From NCBI GenBank assembly GCA_964435165.1, contig CAYSXY010000051.1:1-15139 (forward strand): 15,139 nucleotides of DNA, given 5' to 3'. Source of the stretch: CAYSXY01 sp964435165 (lineage in GTDB: Bacteria; Pseudomonadota; Alphaproteobacteria; Rickettsiales; RI-342). The notes beneath the pieces were generated by a model. That model was not told the origin of the DNA and searched no databases. It worked only from the letters and a program-made list of their open reading frames with translations. Shown piece after piece: positions 1 to 5,393 of this stretch; position 1 is the first letter of the stretch, and every line of letters starts with the position of its first letter. The translations under genes and the position numbers were made by a program.

Positions 1-2
1 TT

Positions 3-78
<76 letters not shown>

Positions 79-95
79 ACACCGTTGGGAGGTGA

Positions 96-123
96 AATAT
101 AACGAGGATTGCTGTTTCCGCAA
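96..123 (-). promoter_or_regulatory. Probable sigma70-type promoter of the tRNA-Ala gene
   Basis: On the minus strand a -35-like TTGCGG (118-123) and a -10-like TATATT (96-101) are separated by 16 bases. They sit 17 bases or more upstream of the mature tRNA 5' end at 78, a suitable place for a tRNA promoter. A small perfect inverted repeat (GCGGCA, two-base loop, TGCCGC; 136-149) lies just upstream and has no clear role. The call rests on motif likeness only. Confidence 0.45.
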
Positions 124-312
124 GTCTAATGATTCGCGGCACATGCCGCCGAAGTATAGCGTTTGCAACATTAGGAGGCGTTAATCGCCTGTGCCTCTTC
201 CAATGCAGGATTGTAAGTGTCTATTTGCTCGTAAAGGTTATCTTGCACGACAGGTATTGATGAGTAGTCAGCTACCATCCACCACGTCTTCACATTCTTC
301 TACAAAATTATA

Positions 313-341
313 CTGCCATGAAGGCACAGCCTTCATGGCAG
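313..341 (-). terminator. Hairpin terminator after the BOF-domain gene
   Basis: A perfect 12-bp stem (CTGCCATGAAGG at 313-324 with its complement at 330-341) closes a 5-base loop. It begins 21 bases downstream of the stop codon of the exported OB-domain gene. On the minus strand it is followed by TATAATTTTGT, a T-rich but interrupted tail. A Rho-independent terminator for that gene is the likeliest role. On the plus strand the tail is poor, so strong bidirectional action is not expected. Confidence 0.65.
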
Positions 342-362
342 CAATAGCTTATAAAGCACACA

Positions 363-1052
363 TTATTGTTGGTTCATGCTGGTACGGTTATTTTTGTTAA
401 CCTTATTCAACTTCACCATGGCATCCGCTTCGATTTCTTTTTTCTCAAAAATATCTTTATCCACTTCACCATAGACAAAGACACGGTCCCCAACGTTCAC
501 CCGAGTTGCTTTTTGTGTATCTGAGGGGTCGTATTGCAAGTTGGATATATCGATTTGAAGCATATTACCCTGCGAATTCAAGGTAAGCTCATCATCATCC
601 ATTTTAGTGATTGTTCCACGAACGGACATATAACTACCGTCATGCATTTTCTGAGTGGAGTCAAATGTGTTGTAATAAGCAGGGTTCATATCTGCTACGT
701 AATAGTAGTCATTTTTTTGACGGAAATAGATGTTATTGGCTTCAATTTCATCTTCTAAGAACCAGTTTTTATCCACCTCGCCACTCACAACAACCTGCTC
801 CCCTTTTTGCAGGTAATGGCGAAGGTCTTCACCATCCCAATCCCAGCCCCAATCATCAAAATCTACATGGACAATATTGCCTTGGTGATTAATGGTAAAA
901 CTGTCATCTTCCAATGTATCGATAGTTCCGCTTACAACAATATACGAATCATCCTCGTAACCTGCGAGGCTATCTGCCGCCTGAGCATTTGCTGTGTACA
1001 GACCAGTCGTTAGAGCTGTCGTAATAGCTGCGGTTAAAAGATGCTTTTGCAT
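363..1052 (-). CDS. Exported protein with two tandem OB-like (BOF/YgiW-type) domains
   Basis: This is a 229-residue protein with a Sec-type signal peptide (residues 1-25; hydrophobic stretch, then ANAQA before ADSLAG), so it probably acts in the periplasm. The mature part has two related units, roughly residues 35-112 and 138-216. Each follows the order: V-x-G-T-I, an acidic turn (EDD or DDD), a strand with H/SQGN, V/I-D-F/I, a variable loop, then V-x-V-x-GEVDK and EIEA. This matches the short OB fold of the NirD/YgiW/YdeI stress-tolerance family, whose usual members carry one such domain. The C-terminal tail is Asn/Lys-rich. The start is supported by AAGGAG a few bases upstream of the ATG. 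Family members are linked to envelope or oxidative stress tolerance; the ligand of this protein cannot be inferred. It appears to be transcribed alone, with a hairpin after the stop. Confidence 0.72.
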   Translation of the reverse strand: MQKHLLTAAITTALTTGLYTANAQAADSLAGYEDDSYIVVSGTIDTLEDDSFTINHQGNIVHVDFDDWGWDWDGEDLRHYLQKGEQVVVSGEVDKNWFLEDEIEANNIYFRQKNDYYYVADMNPAYYNTFDSTQKMHDGSYMSVRGTITKMDDDELTLNSQGNMLQIDISNLQYDPSDTQKATRVNVGDRVFVYGEVDKDIFEKKEIEADAMVKLNKVNKNNRTSMNQQ

Positions 1053-1082
1053 GATTCTCTCCTTAATTATTCACGTTAACTG

Positions 1083-1094
1083 AATAGTACTATT
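1083..1094. promoter_or_regulatory. Perfect 12-bp palindrome upstream of the BOF-domain gene
   Basis: AATAGTACTATT is a perfect 12-bp palindrome lying 31 bases upstream of the start codon of the exported OB-domain gene, between that gene and gshB. Its position in the probable promoter or 5' leader suggests an operator for a dimeric regulator. No particular regulator can be named, and a short AT-rich palindrome can arise by chance. Confidence 0.3.
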
Positions 1095-1173
1095 GAGAAA
1101 ATTGCCTAAAACGGCGATAGGGAGAGAAAGCCCTTGTATAAGTTATGCATAAATGGCTTTGTGCTGGCAATAA

Positions 1174-2097
1174 CTAGCCCATCGCCTCTACCTTATCCCA
1201 AAAATGCACCGCCAGATTTTGCCCCGTCAGTTGCTCAATTTGGGTGATGCCCATCGGCGAGGTGACATTCACCTCGGTCAGAGAATCGCCAATCACATCC
1301 AACCCGGTAAAAAACAGCCCGTGCTCTTTCAAAAAGGGCGAAACAACCTCACAAATCGCCTTGTGCCGATCCGTGAGAACCACCTCAGCCAATTGTCCGC
1401 CTGCACTCAGGTTCGCCCGGTGGTCATGGGTGACAGGCACCCGACGAAATGCCCCTACCACCTCACCATCAATCAGCAAAATGCGAATATCACCTTCCGT
1501 CACCGCAGGCAGATAAGCCTGCGCCACGCATGGCAGATCATAGCGCGCCAGCAGCAATTCCATCGCCGGCACCAGATTACGATCCCCCGCCTCCAGCACC
1601 AGAATCCCCTCACCACCAAATGCATAAAGCGGCTTGACCACCACCTTACCATGCTCCTCGGCAAATCGTCGCAATTCATCGGGTGAACGGGTGATAAGCG
1701 TTGGCGGCGTATAATCCGGAAACAACGTCGGAATCCACTTCTCCGGGTAACTACGCACCGATGCCGGGTTATTCAGCACCCGCACCTGCCCCGCTAATGA
1801 TTCCAACAGATAGGTTGCGGTAATGTAGCGCATGTCAAATGGCGGGTCCTGGCGCATCAGCAGCACATCCATACCATTTAGTATCACAGATTCAGGTGAG
1901 CGCTCTTCAAGCTCGTTTTCTTTCGCGTCAATCCAGCAGCCATCCGCGCTCAGACCTGCTGCTGTAAAACTCAACATCTCAGGCTGATAGATAAACACAC
2001 GGCCATAGCGCCGCACTGCCTCGCGCAGCAATGCTCCATTGGTGCTCTTGGCAAAATTCACCGCACGTAGCGGCTCCATCTGAATTGCAATTTTCAT
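1174..2097 (-). CDS. gshB: Glutathione synthetase (ATP-grasp ligase)
   Basis: GshB joins gamma-glutamylcysteine and glycine with ATP hydrolysis, the second step of glutathione synthesis in the cytoplasm. The 307-residue product is close to the roughly 315 residues of the E. coli enzyme and looks complete. Visible landmarks are the N-terminal pre-ATP-grasp domain with MRQDPPFDM (81-89), NNPASVRS (109-116), the nucleotide-binding VVKPLYAFGGEGI with its glycine-rich loop (153-165), DIRILLIDGE (203-212) and the signature GLDVIGDSLTEVNVTSPMG (265-283). The last carries the acidic and Asn residues that bind magnesium in this family. The gene stands apart: 76 bases upstream lies a strong terminator, and downstream is the unrelated exported OB-domain gene. 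No strong ribosome binding site is visible before ATGAAAATTGC, but the alignable family N terminus MKIAIQMEPL supports this start. Confidence 0.95.
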   Translation of the reverse strand: MKIAIQMEPLRAVNFAKSTNGALLREAVRRYGRVFIYQPEMLSFTAAGLSADGCWIDAKENELEERSPESVILNGMDVLLMRQDPPFDMRYITATYLLESLAGQVRVLNNPASVRSYPEKWIPTLFPDYTPPTLITRSPDELRRFAEEHGKVVVKPLYAFGGEGILVLEAGDRNLVPAMELLLARYDLPCVAQAYLPAVTEGDIRILLIDGEVVGAFRRVPVTHDHRANLSAGGQLAEVVLTDRHKAICEVVSPFLKEHGLFFTGLDVIGDSLTEVNVTSPMGITQIEQLTGQNLAVHFWDKVEAMG

Positions 2098-2164
2098 AGA
2101 TGCTTAGATAAAGCGAAATACGCATTTTGCAAACAACGGAACGATGACAACAAATATCAGGAAC

Positions 2165-2193
2165 AAAAAAAGGCCGGGCAAGCCCGGCCTTTT
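2165..2193. terminator. Strong terminator hairpin between pilin gene and gshB
   Basis: AGGCCGGG (2171-2178) and CCCGGCCT (2183-2190) pair perfectly around a CAAG tetraloop. The stem is flanked by an A-run on the left and TTTT on the right, so it can terminate in both directions, best on the minus strand, where seven Ts follow. It lies downstream of the pilin stop at 2240 and separates that transcript from gshB. A second, weaker inverted repeat (GTCAGG 2197-2202 with CCTGAC 2218-2223) sits between the pilin stop and this hairpin. Confidence 0.85.
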
Positions 2194-2239
2194 GGCGTCA
2201 GGTCATTCAAAAAATCGCCTGACAGTCACAAGTTTATGA

Positions 2240-2413
2240 TTACTCTTCAGGTGCTTGCAACTCAGTCGCAACAGCTGAGAACGTGGTATCCAAATTGTCA
2301 CCCACAGTACCCAGCGCCGCAATTGCGGCAACACTGATTAATGCGGCAATTAAGCCATATTCAATGGCGGTAGCCCCTGATTCATCTACTATGAAGCTCT
2401 TTAGCAACGTCAT
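2240..2413 (-). CDS. Flp/Fap-type pilin (type IVb pilus major subunit)
   Basis: This short gene encodes 57 residues: a short basic leader with MTLLKSF, then DESGATAIEYGLIAALISVA and a hydrophobic helix to about residue 37, ending in an acidic tail. The ATAIEYGLIA segment with its Glu-Tyr pair is the hallmark of Flp/Fap pilins, the subunits of Tad pili. In the family a TadV-type prepilin peptidase cuts after a glycine ahead of the conserved Ala/Glu/Tyr segment; here G13 in ESGATAIEYG is the candidate. A strong AAAGGAG (2420-2426) lies 6 bases before the ATG. No other tad genes (ATPase tadA, secretin rcpA, peptidase) are in the window, so assembly would rely on genes elsewhere. It lies divergent to the 199-residue gene and ends in a strong terminator, so it is probably a single-gene transcript. 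Confidence 0.9.
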   Translation of the reverse strand: MTLLKSFIVDESGATAIEYGLIAALISVAAIAALGTVGDNLDTTFSAVATELQAPEE

Positions 2414-2432
2414 GATTTACTCCTTTACTCGT

Positions 2433-2457
2433 TTTATATAGCTAACCACTGATTAAC
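2433..2457 (-). promoter_or_regulatory. Candidate pilin promoter with CtrA-like box
   Basis: The plus strand reads CTAA, seven bases, TTAAC (2442-2457), one mismatch from the CtrA consensus TTAA-N7-TTAA known in Caulobacter and relatives. Read on the minus strand, it is followed directly by CTATATAAAAC, which offers a -10-like TATATA (2435-2440) or TATAAA (2433-2438). The predicted start would lie just before the AAAGGAG of the pilin. CtrA directly activates pilA in Caulobacter, so the placement is sensible. The link is inferred from motif likeness. Confidence 0.4.
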
Positions 2458-2490
2458 TATGTATCCCCCACAGTTTTACTCTACCACAAT

Positions 2491-2508
2491 ATGTTGATTA
2501 TTCAACAT
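2491..2508. repeat. Perfect inverted repeat upstream of the pilin gene
   Basis: ATGTTGA and TCAACAT flank a TTAT spacer, giving an 18-base perfect dyad about 80 bases upstream of the pilin start. No T-run follows on either strand, so an operator is likelier than a terminator. The binding factor is unknown. Confidence 0.4.
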
Positions 2509-2546
2509 GGGTTTAGTTAAGTTTTTGTGACAGCTTAGCTACTGAT

Positions 2547-2570
2547 TTATATAAATTTTTATATAAATTT
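2547..2570. repeat. Tandem 12-bp AT-only direct repeat
   Basis: TTATATAAATTT occurs twice head to tail with no mismatch. The 24 bases contain no G or C. It lies in the middle of the divergent intergenic region, where it could act as an UP-like element, a site for a nucleoid protein, or an easily melted stretch. It may also be simple slippage-derived sequence. Confidence 0.5.
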
Positions 2571-2627
2571 GAGAGGCTGCCACCAACAAAATCTGCCCTA
2601 CATATAGTATATGATACATGATAGTTG

Positions 2628-2643
2628 CTAAAGAAAGCTTAAC
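2628..2643. promoter_or_regulatory. CtrA-like box in the middle of the divergent region
   Basis: CTAA, seven bases, TTAAC: the same one-mismatch form of TTAA-N7-TTAAC as the box beside the pilin gene. It lies about 200 bases from both flanking start codons and has no obvious -10 at the expected distance, so by itself it is weak. Confidence 0.25.
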
Positions 2644-2726
2644 ATTCATGATAAGCTGTTATGATCGTTGAAAAAATGATATTGGGAATAGGCGCCGCTT
2701 AATTTTCATGCGGTTGACACACACAC

Positions 2727-2756
2727 TTAACAAAAACGTAACAGTCCGATGATACT
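2727..2756 (+). promoter_or_regulatory. Candidate promoter of the 199-residue gene with CtrA-like box
   Basis: A -35-like TTAACA (2727-2732) and a -10-like GATACT (2751-2756) are separated by 18 bases. TTAA-N7-GTAAC (2727-2742), one mismatch from the CtrA consensus, overlaps the -35, as in many CtrA-activated promoters. The predicted transcript would start near 2763 and carry a leader of about 80 bases. A TTGACA at 2714-2719 lacks a partner -10 at normal spacing. Confidence 0.3.
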
Positions 2757-2841
2757 CCATGCTGCGTACAAACACACAAGGCGTCACTCACTCGGATGCG
2801 TTAGATTCCAAGCTCGTGACCAACAAAGAGAATAAGAACGA

Positions 2842-3441
2842 ATGACGATAGACACGCATCTGGAGATGATTGATGCATTAATTGGCCAAAGCTCGCTGCT
2901 GGCTTATTTCGGTCAGTTCGTCATTGACATTGCAACACATGATGATCCAGACGAGCGTTATCTGCGCATCGCCAATCACAGCCCTGCCGCCGCTATGCTC
3001 CTGCCGGGCTATTTGAGTTATCATCTCTGTATTCCCTGTGGCAACAACATCCATGAATATCAAACAGACGATGATAACATGCTGTACGGCCTTGAACTGT
3101 CATGCAGCGAACTGGAACAGGTTACTCCCGCCCTCCAGATCATTCATGAGCGCTATGATGCATTTCACCAGGCCATTAAAGCGCTGTGGAGCATCAGCGG
3201 CATGTATCAATTGCGGCTGCAAGGAGATAGCTTAATCGCCATCGGCAGCCATGAGACCGTTGCACGCTTGCTTGATCACGCGACTATCTTTTCGAGCCTG
3301 GAACAGATGAATGATTTGCCACAGGTTCCTTCCTTTAAACAGGCACAAGTATCGCTGAGTGATCTATGCGATACGGCTCATACGCTGCAAGAGCTCAAAG
3401 GCATAGATACCAATGCCAGCCCAATACCCAGAGCGGCTTAA
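2842..3441 (+). CDS. Unrecognised 199-residue protein
   Basis: I do not recognise this protein. It has no signal peptide, no clear membrane segment and no known motif. It is rich in His, Asp and Met in its first half and mostly helical in appearance, so a cytoplasmic or secreted soluble protein is plausible. It is the only plus-strand gene of the window, transcribed divergently from the pilin gene and convergently towards the virB7-like gene. The start is uncertain, because only a weak AAAGAG lies some 11 bases before the ATG. A 28-codon frame upstream ends in an ATGA overlap with this start, which could mean translational coupling but lacks its own ribosome site. The length and absence of internal stops support a real gene; proximity to a secretion system makes an accessory or substrate role conceivable but unproven. 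Confidence 0.6.
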   Translation: MTIDTHLEMIDALIGQSSLLAYFGQFVIDIATHDDPDERYLRIANHSPAAAMLLPGYLSYHLCIPCGNNIHEYQTDDDNMLYGLELSCSELEQVTPALQIIHERYDAFHQAIKALWSISGMYQLRLQGDSLIAIGSHETVARLLDHATIFSSLEQMNDLPQVPSFKQAQVSLSDLCDTAHTLQELKGIDTNASPIPRAA

Positions 3442-3718
3442 CGGCTGTAGATAACTCACAACCTTTTCACACTCATCCTTGCAAAGGAATTATAACGTCA
3501 ATCGCGATACATACGCATCGCGCAGTTCGCTAATGCTGTTTATGAAATACGGGCGAAACCACGAATTTATAGCCGATTTCGGATATCACTACACAAAACC
3601 GGGCTTCAGCCCACATCTGCGTACCGTCGCCTGTGAAACATCACGTGTTTCTGCGCAACCATAAACGCTTAACTATAAATATGGCCTGAAGACGATAGAC
3701 AGAAATAAAGTGATCGGC
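3442..3718. other. Convergent intergenic region, no gene seen
   Basis: This region lies between the ends of the 199-residue gene and the virB7-like gene. I see no convincing gene; a 61-residue frame at 3479-3664 lacks an ATG, a ribosome site and family likeness. A small hairpin, GGGC-TTCA-GCCC (3601-3612), is followed on the minus strand by GGTTTTGTG and might be a weak terminator for the virB7-like transcript, but a four-pair stem is poor evidence. Confidence 0.4.
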
Positions 3719-3883
3719 TTATGCATCAATAACGGGGTGTTTTTTCAACCACCAGTCATTAACGTTATAGCGAGGCCCACAGGGGCTGTCATCAGCACCG
3801 GCACACGGGCTTTTAAGTTCATGCGTTTTGCCACTGCATGCTGCGAGGAATAACGCCATTAACGGCAGCATCAACAACTTCAT
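3719..3883 (-). CDS. virB7: VirB7-like T4SS outer-membrane lipoprotein
   Basis: This short gene encodes 54 residues. Residues 1-16 form a lipoprotein signal ending in the lipobox LAAC, with C16 as the predicted lipidated residue. The mature part has C27 and C35, then GPRYNVNDWW and a short tail. Agrobacterium VirB7 is likewise a lipoprotein of about 55 residues with a lipobox, an extra Cys and a PLNVGRW-like segment. In that system VirB7 stabilises VirB9 in the outer-membrane core, through a disulfide. Size, lipobox and position directly after four virB6 genes support the call; sequence likeness alone is weak for so short a protein. AGGGAG lies 8 bases before the ATG. Its 158-base separation from the last virB6 gene and the promoter-like elements there suggest it can be transcribed on its own. 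Confidence 0.75.
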   Translation of the reverse strand: MKLLMLPLMALFLAACSGKTHELKSPCAGADDSPCGPRYNVNDWWLKKHPVIDA

Positions 3884-3906
3884 CTGTGTCACTCCCTAAC
3901 CAAACC

Positions 3907-3923
3907 ATATCATCGAATGATAT
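3907..3923. promoter_or_regulatory. Perfect 17-bp dyad just upstream of virB7
   Basis: ATATCAT and ATGATAT flank a three-base CGA centre, giving a perfect 17-bp dyad 23 bases upstream of the virB7 start. It touches a -10-like TATAGA at 3923-3928 on the minus strand, so a bound repressor would block initiation there. It could also form a small hairpin in the leader. No regulator can be named. Confidence 0.4.
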
Positions 3924-3960
3924 CTATAGAGGTAGATTGTAAAACCTAATAGTCCATTAA
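3923..3960 (-). promoter_or_regulatory. Candidate virB7 promoter with CtrA-like box
   Basis: On the minus strand TTAA, seven bases, TTAG (3946-3960) is one mismatch from the CtrA box TTAA-N7-TTAA. It lies 17 bases upstream of a -10-like TATAGA (3923-3928), so the box would overlap the -35 position, the usual arrangement at CtrA-activated promoters. This is motif-level inference in an AT-rich stretch. Confidence 0.35.
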
Positions 3961-4041
3961 TTAGCATAATATGTGCTGAACGTATACAGAGCAGCGAACA
4001 ACGTTATGTAATTTCGCTCAAAATTGGCCAGCGCTTAGATG

Positions 4042-5385
4042 CTATGTTCGTCGCTGCAACCCGACAGCCTGCATCACGCCGTTCATACCTCCACCTTCCA
4101 TCGCCGCCGTCATCGCTTTTGAAGGCATGGTGCCGATCTGATTCACAGCCGAGTTGATGGGACTACCCGCTTCCAGATCAACAAACGATCCGGAAATATC
4201 CTGTGCCATACTTCGCACATGGTCGTAGAATGAATAAGCGACAAAGCCCAACATAATGAAGGTGATGACATTGAGGGGATCAAGCGGATAGGCATCAAGA
4301 CCGGGGCAAGGCCCCACCAGATTTGTCCCAGGCTGAATACATTTTGGCCCGGAAATATCCCACACTACGCGCAGTGGGTTACCGTTGCCGTCTGAGAACA
4401 CCATCTCGCGTTCATTCCCTTCATCGCCAATGAGCGTTGCCTCAACTTCTCCAAAGCACACCTCGGTACTCAGAATTTCATCCATTGATTCAATCATCAG
4501 GATCACGAAAAACCCAATGAAGGTAAACATCAACACGGGCTGGAGCGTGTAATTGACCACCTGCCCCAACCATCCATTAAACAGGTTTTTCGTCCGCTCA
4601 AATAGAAGAAAAGCGATGAAAATAGGGGCCAGACCATAAAGCAGCGTCAAGGCCAGCAACGACATTAAATACACCCAGATCGCCCGTGCCAGCGCCGCAA
4701 AAACAAACAGCACGCCAATGACAAACAGCCCGGTAAATGCCCCGCCCCAAATCCCATTCGTATTGAGTGAGGCCTCGAAAATCTGCACTGTGGATGCGGA
4801 GAATAATCGGGCAAGCAATACATCAATCGGGGTGAATGGATTGGCTCCCGCATCCCCTATTTCCGTCATCGCAAAACTGCCATCGTCAAACACGGTCACC
4901 ATTTCTGTCGTCATTGCCGCAATAATCTCATCGGCTCCTCCACGCAGCAATGGCATGACATACTCGGCAAATAATGCAGAACTGCCGCAGATGGCGGCAA
5001 CAATCGCCACCTTGAGTGACCGCTTGACGACCTCCGCCAGCGAGAGGGGACTCATACCAATGGCAAAAATAACACCACTGATAATGATATACAGCATGGC
5101 CAGTGCTCCAACGGCGCCGAAAAACCCGGCAACGACACTGTCATACATCGTCTGCCAGGTATCATCGAGCGTGGTGCGTATCGCCTCAACCAATTGAGAC
5201 AGCATACCGTCATCGCCTGTGCACAATCCATCATCCGCTTCGCATTGCAATTGTGGATCCGTATTGCAGACAAAACTCTCGGAGGTCGCAACAGAGGGCG
5301 AAGCAATCGACACACAACCGGCAAACACCATTAGCGCCAGCAGCCAATAGCTCAATCGTCGGTAATGCGGCATTTTCTCACTCAT
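4042..5385 (-). CDS. virB6: VirB6-family T4SS channel protein (fourth copy, B6d)
   Basis: This 447-residue protein belongs to the TrbL/VirB6 family, polytopic inner-membrane parts of the T4SS channel. An export-signal-like segment spans about residues 12-33. Hydrophobic segments follow near 90-110, 123-140, 213-235, 238-262, 282-299 and 373-388. The family signature is GLAPIFIAFLLFERTKNLF (251-269) followed by a Q-P turn in LQPVLMF. Cysteines C40, C48, C55, C310, C349 and C360 match six in the neighbouring B6c, as do the motifs GSFVDLEAGSPI near the C terminus and CFG after the central membrane block. Four bases after the start context a second ATG (5373) exists; I keep 5385, eight bases after the B6c stop, but either is possible. 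The tight spacing implies co-transcription with B6c. FAGC at 21-24 resembles a lipobox but has Phe at -3. Confidence 0.88.
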   Translation of the reverse strand: MSEKMPHYRRLSYWLLALMVFAGCVSIASPSVATSESFVCNTDPQLQCEADDGLCTGDDGMLSQLVEAIRTTLDDTWQTMYDSVVAGFFGAVGALAMLYIIISGVIFAIGMSPLSLAEVVKRSLKVAIVAAICGSSALFAEYVMPLLRGGADEIIAAMTTEMVTVFDDGSFAMTEIGDAGANPFTPIDVLLARLFSASTVQIFEASLNTNGIWGGAFTGLFVIGVLFVFAALARAIWVYLMSLLALTLLYGLAPIFIAFLLFERTKNLFNGWLGQVVNYTLQPVLMFTFIGFFVILMIESMDEILSTEVCFGEVEATLIGDEGNEREMVFSDGNGNPLRVVWDISGPKCIQPGTNLVGPCPGLDAYPLDPLNVITFIMLGFVAYSFYDHVRSMAQDISGSFVDLEAGSPINSAVNQIGTMPSKAMTAAMEGGGMNGVMQAVGLQRRT

Positions 5386-5393
5386 AGGCGCTG

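Larger units (their letters stand above)
2414..2841. other. 428-base AT-rich divergent intergenic region
   Basis: This region separates the pilin gene (minus strand) from the 199-residue gene (plus strand). It holds no convincing gene of ordinary size. It contains an inverted repeat (2491-2508), a tandem 12-bp repeat (2547-2570), three CtrA-like boxes with one mismatch each (2442-2457, 2628-2643, 2727-2742) and promoter-like elements for both flanking genes. A 28-codon frame (2759-2845) starts at an ATG and ends in TGA overlapping the ATG of the 199-residue gene. It has no clear ribosome binding site, so it is mentioned here rather than called as a gene. Confidence 0.6.

Noticed and set aside
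136..149. GCGGCA/TGCCGC hairpin upstream of the tRNA promoter as a terminator
   Set aside because: The stem has six pairs with a two-base loop and no T-run on either strand, so it is too weak to call.
1204..1686. Open plus-strand frame of 160 codons
   Set aside because: It lies wholly antisense to gshB, which has unmistakable family motifs in its own frame; the protein is His/Gln/Arg-rich in the way of a shadow frame.
3479..3664. Open plus-strand frame of 61 codons in the convergent gap
   Set aside because: It starts at TTG, has no ribosome binding site and shows no recognisable protein features.
5314..5325. Lipobox-like FAGC in the signal segment of B6d
   Set aside because: The -3 residue is Phe, not Leu/Val/Ile, a normal SVA cleavage-like site follows, and the paralogues have no Cys at this place.
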